A stretch of DNA of 64,000 bases, taken from positions 186,001-250,000 of the forward strand of contig NZ_AP023054.1 in NCBI RefSeq assembly GCF_019703835.1, given 5' to 3'. Origin of the DNA: Thaumasiovibrio subtropicus (GTDB taxonomy: Bacteria; Pseudomonadota; Gammaproteobacteria; Enterobacterales; Vibrionaceae). Of this stretch, positions 18,245-28,432 are shown one piece after another. The number at the start of each line of letters is the position of its first letter. Position 1 is the first letter of the stretch. The translations under genes were made by a program, and so were the position numbers. The notes under the pieces were generated by a model. The model was not told the origin of the DNA. It made no database searches and saw nothing but the letters and a program-made list of their open reading frames with translations.

Positions 18245-20875
18245 TTAACCTGTATTTCGCATACCAGCAGCGATACCAGCAATGGTAACCATTAAGGCTT
18301 CTTCCATCTCTGGCGCGAGCGCTTCGTGTTGACGTGTACGGAAAAGTAGCTCGGCTTGAAGCATATTTAATGGCTCAACGTAGATGTTACGCAAGCGGAT
18401 AGCTTCTTTACCCCACGGGTTCTCTTCCATCAAGTGCTCATTGTTATCAACGGTCAATACGGCCTTGATATCACTCTCTAACTGTTCACGTAGACGTGTA
18501 CCGAGTGGCCAAAGTGATTTATCTACTAGACGCTGGTCATAGTATTCACTGATTTCGGTATTGGTCTTAGTGAATACCATCTCGAGCATCCCAAGACGCG
18601 TTGAGAAGAATGGCCATTCACGACACATCGTTTCCATCAGTGCTTGGTCGCCATTGTCGATTGACGCTTGGATGGCTTGACCTGCACCTAACCAGGCTGG
18701 CAGCACTAAGCGGTTTTGGCTCCATGCAAAAATCCATGGGATGGCACGAAGACTCTCTACGCCACCGTTTGGATTACGTTTAGCTGGACGAGACCCAAGC
18801 GGTAGCTTACCTAGCTCAAGCTCTGGCGTTGTTGAGCGGAAGTAAGGGACAAAGTCCTCTTCACCGCGCACAACGTGTCGATAGGCTTCACAAGAGATTT
18901 CAGACAAGGTGTCCATCTGGTCTCGCCATGCTTGCTCTGGCGCTGGTGGCGGTAGGAGGTTCGCTTCTAGAATTGCGCTGGCATAGAGGCTAAAGCTGTT
19001 AACCGCGACATCAGGCAAGCCTAACTTGAAGCGAATCATCTCACCTTGCTCAGTTACACGTAAGCCGCCTTTTAGGCTCTTCGGTGGCTGAGAAAGTAAC
19101 GCAGCGTGCGCAGGTGCACCACCACGACCAATCGTACCGCCTCGACCGTGGAAGAGTGTGAGTTCAACGCCTGCTTCTTCACAAACGTTGACCAGAGATT
19201 CCATCGCAGTGTACTGAGCCCAACCTGCAGACATGACCCCCGCATCTTTTGCAGAATCCGAGTAACCGATCATGACCATCTGGTGATTCTGAATAAAACC
19301 ACGATACCAATCAATATTCAGTAGTTGGCTAATAACAGCTTCTGCGTTGTTCAAGTCATCCAGTGTTTCAAACAGCGGACAAACATCGAGACGGAATGGG
19401 CAACCTGCTTCTTGAAGAAGAAGGTGAACGGCAAGCACGTCAGACGCGGTGCGTGCCATTGAAATGACATAGGCACCAAGCGCTTGTCGAGGCTGCTGGG
19501 CGACGATACGGCAAGTATCGATAACTTCTTGGACTTCTGCGCTTGGCTCCCATTCGAGTGGCAGGAGTGGACGTTTAGAAGAGAGCTCTTTGACAAGGAA
19601 CGCAACTTTGTCTTGCTCACTCCACTGGTCGTAATCACCCAGACCAAGGTAACGCGTTAGCTCTGAAATCGCATCAGAGTGACGGGTGCTCTCTTGACGA
19701 ATATCGAGACGTACAAGGTGTACACCGAAACACTTGATACGACGAAGTACATCAAGCAGATGGCCGTCAGCGATGATGCCCATACCACACTCGTGCAGTG
19801 ACTCGTAACATGCCAGCAGGGGTTCCCAAAGTTCATCTTCACTCTCAAGGACGTGTCCTTCTGGAACGGGCTCGCCTTTGATTTTTGCGTCCATGATGTC
19901 ACGGGTGCTGGTTAACTTAGTGCGTAAATCTTTCAAAATCGCACGGTAAGCTTCGTGCTCACCACCAGCAAGCTCGCGGACTTTGTCGTTGCATTTCACC
20001 ATCGACAGTTCGCTCACTAGGTCTTGAATGTCGCCCAAGAACAGGTCTGCGGCTTTCCAACGCGAAAGGAGCAATACTTCACGAGTGATTTCTGAGGTTA
20101 CAAATGGGTTGCCATCGCGGTCCCCCCCCATCCATGAAGAGAAGAGGACTGGCGCAGCATCGATAGGCAGGCCTTCACCAAGGTGGCGATGAAGTTTCTC
20201 ATCGAACTGGCGCAGGAACTCAGGTACGGCTTCCCATGCTGAGTTTTCAATGACAGCAAAACCCCATTTTGCTTCATCAAGCGGTGTTGGGCGCTGCTGA
20301 CGAATCACATCAGAGTGCCACATTTGCGCAATCAACTGCTCGAGGCGAGTTTCCGTTTTTGCACGTTCGCTTGCAGAAAGCTCTGATAGTTCAAGCTTAG
20401 ACAGACAGTTATTAATCTGAACCAGCTTGTGAATCATGGTACGTCGAGCGATTTCGGTTGGGTGAGCGGTGAGCACAAGCTCGATCTTGAGATCACGCAC
20501 CGCTTCAATGGTGTCAAACTTGCTGACATCTTGGCTATTGAGTTTACCGAATAGAGTATCAATAGAGTCTGGACTGCAGACATGCTCTTCGCAATGACGG
20601 GAAATCGTGTGGAACTGCTCTGCGATATTGGTCAGGTTCAAGAACTGACTAAAAGCACGGGCTACAGGAAGGAGTTGCTCATCGGGGAGATTTTGCAGCT
20701 CTTTAATTAACTGTTGGCGATCACTGTCGTCGCCACCACGGGCTGACTTTGAAAGCTTACGGATAGTTTCAACTTTATCTAACAGCTCTTCGCCGTGCGC
20801 ATCTTTGATCGTGTTGCCCAGTAGGTGACCGAGCATACTGACATTGCTTCTCAACGCGCTATATTTTTCATTCAT
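18245..20875 (-). CDS. ppc: Phosphoenolpyruvate carboxylase
   Basis: Ppc replenishes oxaloacetate by carboxylating phosphoenolpyruvate. The start at 20875 ([20 protein letters not shown]) matches the family and gives 876 residues (883 in E. coli); a longer frame to 20947 adds unconserved residues. Motifs: [13 protein letters not shown] with the catalytic His (about 138), [30 protein letters not shown] (about 580), and the extreme C-terminus AAGMRNTG that is buried in the family structure. The allosteric aspartate-site residues are not checked individually. It is divergent from the arg cluster; in related vibrios argE stands between them. Confidence 0.97.
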   Translation of the reverse strand: MNEKYSALRSNVSMLGHLLGNTIKDAHGEELLDKVETIRKLSKSARGGDDSDRQQLIKELQNLPDEQLLPVARAFSQFLNLTNIAEQFHTISRHCEEHVCSPDSIDTLFGKLNSQDVSKFDTIEAVRDLKIELVLTAHPTEIARRTMIHKLVQINNCLSKLELSELSASERAKTETRLEQLIAQMWHSDVIRQQRPTPLDEAKWGFAVIENSAWEAVPEFLRQFDEKLHRHLGEGLPIDAAPVLFSSWMGGDRDGNPFVTSEITREVLLLSRWKAADLFLGDIQDLVSELSMVKCNDKVRELAGGEHEAYRAILKDLRTKLTSTRDIMDAKIKGEPVPEGHVLESEDELWEPLLACYESLHECGMGIIADGHLLDVLRRIKCFGVHLVRLDIRQESTRHSDAISELTRYLGLGDYDQWSEQDKVAFLVKELSSKRPLLPLEWEPSAEVQEVIDTCRIVAQQPRQALGAYVISMARTASDVLAVHLLLQEAGCPFRLDVCPLFETLDDLNNAEAVISQLLNIDWYRGFIQNHQMVMIGYSDSAKDAGVMSAGWAQYTAMESLVNVCEEAGVELTLFHGRGGTIGRGGAPAHAALLSQPPKSLKGGLRVTEQGEMIRFKLGLPDVAVNSFSLYASAILEANLLPPPAPEQAWRDQMDTLSEISCEAYRHVVRGEEDFVPYFRSTTPELELGKLPLGSRPAKRNPNGGVESLRAIPWIFAWSQNRLVLPAWLGAGQAIQASIDNGDQALMETMCREWPFFSTRLGMLEMVFTKTNTEISEYYDQRLVDKSLWPLGTRLREQLESDIKAVLTVDNNEHLMEENPWGKEAIRLRNIYVEPLNMLQAELLFRTRQHEALAPEMEEALMVTIAGIAAGMRNTG

Positions 20876-21167
20876 AACGGATCCATCTCGTAATTTTGTT
20901 ACAAACTGAATTGTAAATTCCTGCCTATAATCTAGCCATGATCCCACTATCAGGTCAAATGGTGTTAGGTATGTTCGTAAAAAAACGACACTACATTGAC
21001 CTTTATCATTCTATTGTTCTGCACTTTGGCCGATTTTTCGTCGTTTAGACGATATATCCCTATATAGAAAGACTAAAAAAAGTGGGAAATTCATGTGTTA
21101 GACGCCTTGTTTCTATTTTGGTTGCTTTTCGCGGTTTGTGTTTCTGAAATTTAATCTAAATCACACC

Positions 21168-21196
21168 TTGACACCTACTCACTATCCAGTTAAAAA
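21168..21196 (+). promoter_or_regulatory. Sigma-70-type promoter of the arg cluster
   Basis: A perfect -35 TTGACA (21168-21173), 17-base spacer and a -10 TAAAAA (21191-21196) lie just upstream of the leader ORF. The -10 overlaps the first ARG box, the standard geometry for ArgR repression. Confidence 0.6.
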
Positions 21197-21229
21197 TAAC
21201 CATTCAAGAATAGTGAATAAATATTGCAT
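21191..21229 (+). promoter_or_regulatory. Paired ARG boxes (ArgR operator)
   Basis: Box 1 (21191-21208) has a perfect right half ATTCA and AAT before it; box 2 (21212-21229) has a perfect left half TGAAT followed by AAATATT. They are separated by exactly 3 bp, the known spacing for hexameric ArgR-arginine binding. Each box is degenerate in its outer half. Confidence 0.68.
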
Positions 21230-21253
21230 TTAAATTTATTGAAGGTATTCCCC

Positions 21254-21307
21254 ATGAGCCAGACATTGATCCAGACAGGAGCGCGCTTTATTCGACGACG
21301 TCGATGA
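21254..21307 (+). CDS. Possible Arg-rich leader peptide upstream of argB
   Basis: This 17-codon ORF encodes MSQTLIQTGARFIRRRR, with a GAAGG ribosome site eight bases before the ATG, and lies directly after the ARG boxes. Five of its last seven residues are Arg; the terminal four are consecutive (CGA CGA CGT CGA) before TGA. Two small hairpins follow immediately. This has the look of an arginine-sensing leader peptide, but I see no T-tract terminator before argB, and arg operons are normally controlled by ArgR alone. Function is inference; it could be a chance ORF. Confidence 0.35.
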   Translation: MSQTLIQTGARFIRRRR

Positions 21308-21526
21308 TGAATGTCTGGTGCCTGCGCACCTCTGCTGAGCCCCAGCAATATCGCTATTTAAAGCTGCCTACGTTTCTGAATGTCATCAAAGCTACAAATA
21401 GTTATGCAAAAGGCCAGTGCATGGGACGGTATGTTTTCATGGTGGTTATCAATCAAGAAAATGCCATCAATCACAGTTATAACGAGCAAGTATTCATCGA
21501 AACGGATAGGGAACGAGGAGCAATGC

Positions 21527-22306
21527 ATGAGCCAACAACCACTTGTTATTAAATTAGGCGGTGCCGTGTTGTCGTGCACTGAGACTCTGCAACAGCTTTT
21601 TGATGCCATCGCTAACTATCAAAAAACGTCAGTTAGGCCCTTGGTGATTGTCCATGGCGGTGGCTATCTTGTCGATGAACTCATGAATAAGCTTCAATTG
21701 CCAACGGTGAAAAAAGAAGGCCTAAGAGTCACACCGCTTGAGCAAATTCCCTATATCGCAGGCGCATTGGCTGGTACGGCGAACAAACTTCTGCAAGGTC
21801 AAGCGGTGCGTTCTGGTGTGAAAGCCGTCGGTCTGAGCCTTGCAGACGGTGGTCTTTGCAATGTGACCCAACTTGATGAGGAATTAGGCGCGGTGGGGGA
21901 AGCCTCCCCTGGTGATGCCGAGCTAGTGAACGTGATTACTGGGCAAGGTGTGGTGCCGATTATTAGCTCAATTGGTTTGAATGCACAGGGTGAGCTAATG
22001 AATGTGAATGCGGATCAAGCTGCGGTAGCCGTGGCGAGTGCGTTAGATGCTGACCTTGTTTTGCTTTCGGATGTGAGCGGTGTCCTTGATGGGAAAGGAC
22101 GGTTAATGAGCAGCCTTACTGAAGAAGAAGCGGCCCACTTAATTGAAACGGGTGTCATCAGTGATGGCATGGTCGTGAAAGTACACGCGGCATTTTCCGC
22201 TGCAAAATCGCTAGGGCGCGCCATTGAAGTGGCGACATGGCGTTATCCAGAAAAACTCGCCGCTCTTTTTGAGGGCGAAAGTATTGGCACTCGTTTTGCC
22301 GTTTAA
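21527..22306 (+). CDS. argB: Acetylglutamate kinase
   Basis: ArgB phosphorylates N-acetylglutamate, the second step of arginine synthesis. The ATG at 21527 ([17 protein letters not shown]) has GAGGAG six bases upstream and gives 259 residues, as in E. coli; the longer frame back to 21380 is not conserved. The amino-acid-kinase fold shows KLGGAVL (Lys 9), [14 protein letters not shown] (about 40), and [13 protein letters not shown]. The short form lacks the N-terminal helix of arginine-inhibited ArgB. It is first in an argB-argG-argHA cluster; argC, normally immediately upstream, is missing. Confidence 0.95.
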   Translation: MSQQPLVIKLGGAVLSCTETLQQLFDAIANYQKTSVRPLVIVHGGGYLVDELMNKLQLPTVKKEGLRVTPLEQIPYIAGALAGTANKLLQGQAVRSGVKAVGLSLADGGLCNVTQLDEELGAVGEASPGDAELVNVITGQGVVPIISSIGLNAQGELMNVNADQAAVAVASALDADLVLLSDVSGVLDGKGRLMSSLTEEEAAHLIETGVISDGMVVKVHAAFSAAKSLGRAIEVATWRYPEKLAALFEGESIGTRFAV

Positions 22307-22376
22307 CCTGATTGAATAACTGAATTACCTGCCGTCTCGGGATGACCGCCGCACGGCAAAGCATGGAGAGTGAGAA

Positions 22377-23582
22377 ATGAGCAAGATTAGTAAAGTGGTA
22401 TTAGCCTATTCTGGCGGTCTGGACACGTCGGCCATCATTCCTTGGCTAAAAGAGAATTACGATTGTGAAGTTGTGGCGTTTGTCGCGGATGTGGGTCAAG
22501 GCGATGCTGAGCTAGAGGGTATTGAAGAGAAAGCGATTGCCTCGGGCGCATCAGCTTGTTATATCGCGGATCTGAAAGAAGAACTGGTTGCTGACTATAT
22601 CTATCCAACGCTGAAGACGGGAGCGATTTACGAAGGTAAATACCTACTCGGTACATCGATGGCACGTCCTATCATTGCCAAAGCGCAAGTTGAGTGTGCA
22701 TTGGAAGTGGGGGCCGACGCGTTATGTCATGGATGTACAGGTAAAGGCAACGACCAGGTGCGTTTCGAAAGCTGTTTCGCCGCCCTTGCGCCGCAGCTGA
22801 AAGTGATTGCACCATGGCGCGAGTGGGAAATGCGTAGCCGCGAAGATCTGCTTAACTACCTCGCTGAGCGTAAGATTCCATGTAGTGCATCACTCGAGAA
22901 AATCTATTCTCGTGATGCGAATGCTTGGCACATTTCGACAGAAGGTGGAGTGCTAGAAGAGACTTGGAATCAGCCCAATGAGCACTGTTGGGCATGGACG
23001 AAAGATCCAGAGCAAGCACCTGATCAGCCTGAACTCGTGAGTGTGAAAATTGTAAAAGGCCAGATCACGGAAGTGGATGGTGAAGCCATGTCTCCTTTGA
23101 ATGCGTTGAATTATTTGAACGAGAAAGGGGTTGAGCATGGTGTCGGCCGTATCGATATCGTTGAAAACCGTTTGGTGGGTATGAAATCGCGTGGTTGCTA
23201 TGAAACACCGGGCGGCACCATCATGATGGAAGCACTGCGTGCGGTTGAGCAACTGGTTCTCGACAAAGAGACTTTCGACTTCCGTCAAACTGTGGGTCAG
23301 AAGTTCTCACATCTCGTTTACGATGGCCGTTGGTTTACGCCACTATGTAAGTCTCTATTGGCTGCGGCAGACGCGATTGCTGACGACATTAATGGCGACG
23401 TTGTTTTGAAGCTGTATAAAGGCCAGGTGACCGCTGTCCAGAAGCAATCAGCGAATAGCTTGTACTCTGAAGAGTTTGCAACCTTTGGTGAAGATGAAGT
23501 GTATGACCAAAGCCATGCTGAAGGCTTTATCCGTCTTTACTCACTCGCTAGTCGTATCCGCGCCTACAATGAGAAAAAGTAA
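22377..23582 (+). CDS. argG: Argininosuccinate synthase
   Basis: ArgG joins citrulline and aspartate using ATP. The 401-residue protein is the common short type (E. coli has a longer divergent type). It begins [28 protein letters not shown], with the ATP-pyrophosphatase loop SGGLDTS at residues 13-19, [15 protein letters not shown] (about 118-132) and [17 protein letters not shown] (about 260). Seventy bases separate it from argB, with the ribosome site GGAGAG upstream. A hairpin without T tract follows, so transcription likely continues into argHA. Confidence 0.97.
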   Translation: MSKISKVVLAYSGGLDTSAIIPWLKENYDCEVVAFVADVGQGDAELEGIEEKAIASGASACYIADLKEELVADYIYPTLKTGAIYEGKYLLGTSMARPIIAKAQVECALEVGADALCHGCTGKGNDQVRFESCFAALAPQLKVIAPWREWEMRSREDLLNYLAERKIPCSASLEKIYSRDANAWHISTEGGVLEETWNQPNEHCWAWTKDPEQAPDQPELVSVKIVKGQITEVDGEAMSPLNALNYLNEKGVEHGVGRIDIVENRLVGMKSRGCYETPGGTIMMEALRAVEQLVLDKETFDFRQTVGQKFSHLVYDGRWFTPLCKSLLAAADAIADDINGDVVLKLYKGQVTAVQKQSANSLYSEEFATFGEDEVYDQSHAEGFIRLYSLASRIRAYNEKK

Positions 23583-23588
23583 TGATAA

Positions 23589-23606
23589 GGCTGGCTAAGG
23601 CCAGCC
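23589..23606 (+). other. Intra-operon hairpin between argG and argHA
   Basis: GGCTGGC pairs perfectly with GCCAGCC around TAAG, seven bases after the argG stop. No T run follows. It may stabilise the 3' end of the argBG message or mark partial termination. Confidence 0.45.
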
Positions 23607-23670
23607 CCTAATAAAAAAGCAATGATAAGCAGTAGAGCAATCAGCAAGTCGAGCATCTAGGAGAAAGACA

Positions 23671-25545
23671 ATGGCATTATGGGGTGGACGTTTTAGTCAA
23701 GCAGCAGATACGCGGTTCAAACAATTTAATGACTCGTTGCGCTTTGACTATCGATTGGCTGAGCAAGATATTGTGGGCTCTATTGCTTGGTCTAAGGCGC
23801 TGCGTAGTGTTGATGTCTTGACTGAAGAAGAGCAGCAGGCGCTTGAGCTTGCGCTCAACGAGTTGAAGTTAGCTGTGATGGAAGACCCAGAGCAGATTCT
23901 TCATTCGGATGCCGAAGATATTCACAGTTGGGTTGAGCAACAACTGATTGCGAAGGTGGGTGATCTCGGTAAGAAGCTACATACTGGTCGTTCTCGTAAC
24001 GATCAGGTCGCAACGGACTTAAAGCTCTGGTGCCGTCAGCAAGGTCAGCAGTTACTGCTCATGCTCGACAAATTGCAAAACACCCTTGTTGAAGTGGCTA
24101 AGGCGCATCAGTCAACAGTACTGCCGGGTTACACACACTTGCAGCGTGCGCAACCTGTGACGTTTGCACATTGGTGCCTCGCCTACGTTGAAATGTTCGA
24201 GCGTGACTATTCGCGTCTCGCGGATGCGATGCAGCGTTTTGATACCTGTCCGTTAGGAAGTGGCGCACTTGCTGGTACCGCGTACCCGATTGATCGCGAA
24301 GCACTCGCACACAACCTTGGCTTTCATCGTGCGACGCGTAATAGCCTTGATTCTGTGTCAGACAGAGACCATGTGATGGAGTTGATGTCTGTCGCCTCAA
24401 TTTCAATGCTACACCTATCGCGGATGGCGGAAGACCTCATCTTTTACAACTCAGGTGAGTCAAACTTCATTGAGTTGGCGGACACAGTCACCTCTGGTTC
24501 ATCTTTGATGCCGCAAAAGAAAAACCCCGATGCACTTGAGTTGATCCGTGGCAAAGTCGGCCGAGTTTATGGTGCGATGTCAGGCATGATGATGACGGTG
24601 AAAGCACTGCCGCTGGCGTATAACAAAGATATGCAGGAAGACAAAGAGGGGCTTTTTGATGCGCTTGACTCTTGGGCTGACTGCATGGAGATGGCTGCGC
24701 TCTGCTTTGAAGGGATCAAAGTGAATGCAGATCGTACTTTAGAAGCGGCAATGCAGGGTTATTCGAATGCTACTGAGTTGGCGGATTACTTAGTCGCGAA
24801 AGGGATTCCTTTCCGTGAAGCGCACCACATTGTTGGCGTGGCGGTGGTTGCGGCTATCGATAAAGGCTGTGCACTGGAAGAGCTTAGTTTGGCTGAAATG
24901 CAGAGTTTCTCGCCTGTCATTGAAGATGATGTCTACCCAATCTTGACGATTGAATCGTGCCTAGAGAAGCGTTGTGCGTTGGGTGGTGTGGCACCGAATC
25001 AAGTAGCGTATGCGATTGAGTCGGCTGAGCAACGTTTGGAGCAGCGATACTCTCCTGCGGTGAAAGTGCGTGGTGCTCGATTGACCGACTTAGACGCGAT
25101 TGAAGGCATGGTCGCTTACTGGTCGAATCTGGGTGAAAACTTACCGCGCAAACGTAATGAGTTGGTACGAGATATTGGTTCATTTGCGGTCACGGAACAT
25201 CAGGGGACGGTGACAGGATGTGCATCGCTTTATGTGTATGACTCAGGACTGGCCGAAGTGCGTTCATTAGGCATCGAGGCCGGCTGGCAAGGGCAAGGAC
25301 AAGGCAGTGCGGTCGTTGCACACTTGCTAGATAAAGCCAAGCAAATGGCGATCAAGAAAGTCTTTGTGTTAACCCGTGTGCCAGAGTTCTTTATGAAGCA
25401 GAACTTTGTACCGACATCGAAGACCTTATTACCAGAAAAAGTAATGAAGGATTGCGAGCGTTGCCCACGTCAGCATGCTTGTGATGAAGTTGCGCTAGAG
25501 GTCAACCTTGATGAGCAAGTGATCAAGCGAGTGCATGTGGCTTAA
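23671..25545 (+). CDS. argH: Fused argininosuccinate lyase / N-acetylglutamate synthase (ArgH-ArgA)
   Basis: The 624-residue protein has argininosuccinate lyase at residues 1-460 ([23 protein letters not shown]; fumarase-type signature [19 protein letters not shown] about 270) and a GNAT acetyltransferase at about 470-624 ([27 protein letters not shown] is the acetyl-CoA loop). Such fusions are known in Vibrionaceae and Moritella, where the C-terminal part supplies N-acetylglutamate synthase activity. Thus one polypeptide covers the first and last steps of arginine synthesis. The C-terminal [18 protein letters not shown] is Cys-rich. A terminator follows. Confidence 0.96.
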   Translation: MALWGGRFSQAADTRFKQFNDSLRFDYRLAEQDIVGSIAWSKALRSVDVLTEEEQQALELALNELKLAVMEDPEQILHSDAEDIHSWVEQQLIAKVGDLGKKLHTGRSRNDQVATDLKLWCRQQGQQLLLMLDKLQNTLVEVAKAHQSTVLPGYTHLQRAQPVTFAHWCLAYVEMFERDYSRLADAMQRFDTCPLGSGALAGTAYPIDREALAHNLGFHRATRNSLDSVSDRDHVMELMSVASISMLHLSRMAEDLIFYNSGESNFIELADTVTSGSSLMPQKKNPDALELIRGKVGRVYGAMSGMMMTVKALPLAYNKDMQEDKEGLFDALDSWADCMEMAALCFEGIKVNADRTLEAAMQGYSNATELADYLVAKGIPFREAHHIVGVAVVAAIDKGCALEELSLAEMQSFSPVIEDDVYPILTIESCLEKRCALGGVAPNQVAYAIESAEQRLEQRYSPAVKVRGARLTDLDAIEGMVAYWSNLGENLPRKRNELVRDIGSFAVTEHQGTVTGCASLYVYDSGLAEVRSLGIEAGWQGQGQGSAVVAHLLDKAKQMAIKKVFVLTRVPEFFMKQNFVPTSKTLLPEKVMKDCERCPRQHACDEVALEVNLDEQVIKRVHVA

Positions 25546-25572
25546 CCGTTTTTGTGACAAAGATAGATAATG

Positions 25573-25597
25573 AGCCAGCCTTAGGGTTGGCTTTTTT
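25573..25597 (+). terminator. Terminator of the arg cluster
   Basis: AGCCAGCC pairs with GGTTGGCT (one G-U pair) around TTAG, followed by TTTTT, 28 bases after the argHA stop. Confidence 0.82.
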
Positions 25598-25610
25598 ACG
25601 TTTTAAGGCT

Positions 25611-25850
25611 TTAAGTTGTCTTTTTGAGGCGGTAATAGAGTGCCATGACCATATGCGCACTAAGAAGTAGGCTAAAAGCGCCAGCGAAGAAAAGCAGTGC
25701 AATAGATTCGACCGAAAAAGGTGTTGCGCTATACCCCCATCCCCACCAACTCCAGCTGAGAATGGCAAGTACCACGAGTTGCTTCATACAGCGATGACAG
25801 CGGCCGAGTTTTTCCTTGATGAGCAGGTGGTCACAGAAACGGCAAGACAT
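25611..25850 (-). CDS. DUF3624 family small membrane protein
   Basis: Unknown function. The 79-residue protein starts with a possible zinc ribbon, CRFCDHLL then GRCHRCMKQL, and has two hydrophobic segments (LVVLAILSWSWWGWGY and SIALLFFAGAFSLLLSAHMVMAL) ending in a basic tail. The pattern SIESIALLFF-like (here SVESIALLFF) is typical of the vibrio DUF3624 family. The ATG at 25850 (MSCRFC) is used; a GTG four codons upstream is possible and neither has a strong ribosome site. It lies convergent to argHA and downstream of nothing recognisable, an expected vibrio position. Confidence 0.75.
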   Translation of the reverse strand: MSCRFCDHLLIKEKLGRCHRCMKQLVVLAILSWSWWGWGYSATPFSVESIALLFFAGAFSLLLSAHMVMALYYRLKKTT

Positions 25851-25919
25851 AAGCAGGTACACGTTAAAAGAGAAATATTGAACCGAGTATACCGCGATTT
25901 AATGTCTGGCATCTTAACG

Positions 25920-25944
25920 AAAAACGCCTTCCCGAAGGAAGGCG
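25920..25944 (-). terminator. Terminator of the dihydrolipoyl dehydrogenase-like gene
   Basis: CGCCTTCC (25925-25932) and GGAAGGCG (25937-25944) flank CGAA; five T residues follow on the minus strand. It lies 26 bases past the stop. Confidence 0.87.
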
Positions 25945-25969
25945 CGCAAACAGAGTGGATGGTGAGTGA

Positions 25970-27421
25970 TTAGCAGCCCGGGCCACAGTCGAGGCAATGC
26001 TTAATCATTTCTGGGCCGAGATGCAGTTTCGCATTGAGATCTCTCAGTGCCGTTCTCACGCCTTCTTCAATCACAGGGTGGTAAAAAGGCATCTCCAACA
26101 TTTGCGATACGGTCATTTGATTCTGGTGAGCCCATGCGAGTAAGTGGGCTAAATGCTCTGCGTTGGGGCCCATCATCTCTGCACCTAGGAAACGACCTGT
26201 CCCTTGCTCGCCATAGACATTGAGTATGCCTTTGTTGCGTAGCATGACGCGAGAGCGACCTTGGTTCTCAAATGAGACCGTACCTGTTGCAAAACAGCCG
26301 CATTCACCCAAGCGTGTTGTGATCTCTTTGTAGGACTCACCAACCATGGCAATTTGTGGGTCCGAGAAGACGGCGGAAATTTTAGAGCGACGTAAGCCTG
26401 CACGAATATCTGGGAATCGTCCCGCGTTATCGCCAGCAATGCGACCTTGGTCTGCTGCTTCATGCAGCAAAGGTAATTGATTGCTAGCATCACCCGCAAT
26501 GAAAATGCTATCGACGGATGTCTGTAAGGTGTAGTGGTCTGCGTGAGGCACACCGCGCTCATCAAGTACGACACTGGTATTTTCAAGGCTAAGTTTGTCG
26601 GTATTGGGACGACGACCTGTTGCTGCGAGCACGTAGTCGACAACAATGGTTTTCAATGCACCTTGTTTATCGAGATACTGAATCTCAACCGCATTATCAA
26701 CACGCTTCATGCTTTCTACTTTGACATCGGCATCCAAGTAGAACTCTTCATTAAAGGTTTTATCGGCGTATGCCATCACTTCAGGATCAGTCAATGGGCC
26801 GACTTGACCGCCTAAACCAAACATAATGACCTCGACACCGAGTCGTTTAAGCGCTTGACCAAGTTCAAGCCCAATCACGCCCGGTCCAAATACTGCAACG
26901 GAGTTCGGCAGATCATCCCAATCGAACACATCATCATTGATGATCAAGCGATCACCAAGATCATTCCAGATCGCAGGATAAGCAGGTCGAGAGCCTGTGG
27001 CAATCACAATGCGCTTTGCGTGGATGGTGGTATGGTCATCGACCTGTAGCGTCGTGTTATCGATAAAGTTCGCATACCCACTAATTTTATCTTCAGCAGG
27101 AATTTCATCGACACCTTCAAGGACAAAGCCGACAAAGCGGTCACGCTCACGTTTAACGCGATCCATCACTTCGCGGCCATTAATGACGATTTCACCTTGC
27201 GGATGAACACCAAAACCCGGCGCCTTTTCGATCTGATGTACGCTTTCTGCTGCTGCGATCAGCAGCTTTGATGGCATACAGCCGACACGGGCACAGGTTG
27301 TACCATAAGGACCGCCTTCAATCATAACCACGCTGTCGGTGTGCGCTTTGGCTGCTCGGTAAGCGCCGAGTCCTGCCGTTCCGCCACCAATGATGGCAAC
27401 ATCAGTCGTAATGGTGTTCAT
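25970..27421 (-). CDS. Dihydrolipoyl dehydrogenase-like disulfide oxidoreductase
   Basis: A 483-residue class I pyridine nucleotide-disulfide oxidoreductase: FAD site [19 protein letters not shown] (residue 8), redox Cys pair [19 protein letters not shown] (about 40-58), NAD(P) site [24 protein letters not shown] (about 175), second FAD motif SIFIAGDA, and C-terminal dimerisation domain with the His-Glu dyad in FYHPVIEEG. The tail CLDCGPGC is Cys-rich and unusual. It is not in a 2-oxoacid dehydrogenase operon; it lies beside a peroxiredoxin-glutaredoxin gene and oxyR. A reductase role in thiol or peroxide defence is inference. Start ATG 27421 has AAGGA upstream. Confidence 0.85.
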   Translation of the reverse strand: MNTITTDVAIIGGGTAGLGAYRAAKAHTDSVVMIEGGPYGTTCARVGCMPSKLLIAAAESVHQIEKAPGFGVHPQGEIVINGREVMDRVKRERDRFVGFVLEGVDEIPAEDKISGYANFIDNTTLQVDDHTTIHAKRIVIATGSRPAYPAIWNDLGDRLIINDDVFDWDDLPNSVAVFGPGVIGLELGQALKRLGVEVIMFGLGGQVGPLTDPEVMAYADKTFNEEFYLDADVKVESMKRVDNAVEIQYLDKQGALKTIVVDYVLAATGRRPNTDKLSLENTSVVLDERGVPHADHYTLQTSVDSIFIAGDASNQLPLLHEAADQGRIAGDNAGRFPDIRAGLRRSKISAVFSDPQIAMVGESYKEITTRLGECGCFATGTVSFENQGRSRVMLRNKGILNVYGEQGTGRFLGAEMMGPNAEHLAHLLAWAHQNQMTVSQMLEMPFYHPVIEEGVRTALRDLNAKLHLGPEMIKHCLDCGPGC

Positions 27422-27551
27422 AGGATTTTCCTTTTGAGTGTCACAACCACGCAAGGTGGCAGTAAAGTGTCTAAATGAGTTGTGTAAAGTCGTCTGTGCT
27501 AACGCTGACGGCTAAGAGCCCGGAGTATTCGCTCAAAGCCGTCATGCAGGG

Positions 27552-28283
27552 TTAGCGGTTTAGATGGCTTTCAAGTTCTTCGCTACCGCCAATATGCTGA
27601 CCACCAATGAAGACTTGTGGTACGGTGCCGCGGCCAGTGATTGCGCGCAAACTGACTGTCGTCGCATCTTTTCCTAATACCACTTCTTCAAACTGCAGAC
27701 CGTGGTCGATAAGGTTTTGTTTCGCCTTGGCACAGAATGGACAGCCAGGCTTAGTAAAGACAGTGATAGACTCTTGGATCTTGTGCTCAGGTGCGATGTA
27801 GTTGAGCATGGTTTCCGCGTCAGAGACTTTGAACGGGTCGCCTGGCTCGTTAGGCTCGATGAACATTTTCTCTACCACACCGTTTTTAACTAGCATACTG
27901 TAGCGCCATGAGCGGTCACCAAAACCGAGGTCGTTCTTGCTGACTAACATGCCCATACCTTGGGTGAACTCACCGTTGCCATCAGGAATGAAAGTGATGT
28001 TCTCTGCTTCTTGATCGTCTTTCCATGCGTTCATGACAAAAGTGTCGTTGACGGAGACACAAAGGATGCTGTCGACGCCGTGCTCAGAAAATACCGAAGC
28101 TAACTCGTTGTAGCGTGGTAGGTGAGTCGATGAGCATGTTGGAGTGAATGCGCCTGGTAGACTGAACACGATGACGGTTTTGTCAGCAAATAGTTCGTCA
28201 GTTGTCACATTTACCCACTGATCACCTTGGCGAGTAGGAAAAGTCACTTGAGGAATGGCTTGGCCTTCTTTTGATGCAAACAT
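27552..28283 (-). CDS. Hybrid peroxiredoxin-glutaredoxin peroxidase
   Basis: The 243-residue fusion is a glutathione-dependent peroxidase of the type known from Haemophilus influenzae (PGdx). Residues about 1-160 form a Prx5-type peroxiredoxin with peroxidatic Cys in [18 protein letters not shown] (near 50); residues about 170-243 form a glutaredoxin with CPFC in [16 protein letters not shown] and the cis-Pro region [12 protein letters not shown]. The attached glutaredoxin reduces the peroxiredoxin using glutathione. It is divergent from oxyR with an OxyR-like site between them, consistent with peroxide induction. Confidence 0.95.
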   Translation of the reverse strand: MFASKEGQAIPQVTFPTRQGDQWVNVTTDELFADKTVIVFSLPGAFTPTCSSTHLPRYNELASVFSEHGVDSILCVSVNDTFVMNAWKDDQEAENITFIPDGNGEFTQGMGMLVSKNDLGFGDRSWRYSMLVKNGVVEKMFIEPNEPGDPFKVSDAETMLNYIAPEHKIQESITVFTKPGCPFCAKAKQNLIDHGLQFEEVVLGKDATTVSLRAITGRGTVPQVFIGGQHIGGSEELESHLNR

Positions 28284-28373
28284 AATAATTATCCTTGATG
28301 CGTTATTGGTAACTTTTACAGCTTATCGGTTAGTGCGCTGTGTTGATGTGATTATTATGTGATTTTGAGTGAG

Positions 28374-28410
28374 ATAGTTCTAATCACTTGTTATGATTGA
28401 TTCAATCGGT
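28374..28410 (+). promoter_or_regulatory. Candidate OxyR binding site (prx-grx/oxyR)
   Basis: Two 15-base units, ATAGTTCTAATCACT (28374-28388) and ATTGATTCAATCGGT (28396-28410), are separated by 7 bases, the spacing of the four-element OxyR consensus. Both keep the G, T, A and C at unit positions 4, 6, 10 and 12. Site calling is inference from the consensus and the position between Prx-Grx and oxyR. Confidence 0.5.
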
Positions 28411-28432
28411 GTTACCTATCAAAGGGTGGAAA

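Larger units (their letters stand above)
20876..21526. other. Region between ppc and argB where argE and argC would be expected
   Basis: About 650 bases without a conventional gene. It holds an arg promoter with paired ARG boxes (21168-21229), a 17-codon ORF ending in four Arg codons (21254-21307), two small tandem hairpins (21317-21330 and 21333-21347), and a stretch to 21526 with no recognisable coding. In V. cholerae and E. coli, argE and argC occupy the ppc-argB interval. Neither gene nor a recognisable fragment of them is visible here. Confidence 0.7.

Noticed and set aside
21304..21552. 82-codon frame between the arg promoter and argB
   Set aside because: It overlaps the argB start in another frame, shows no recognisable domain, and codon use does not look coding.
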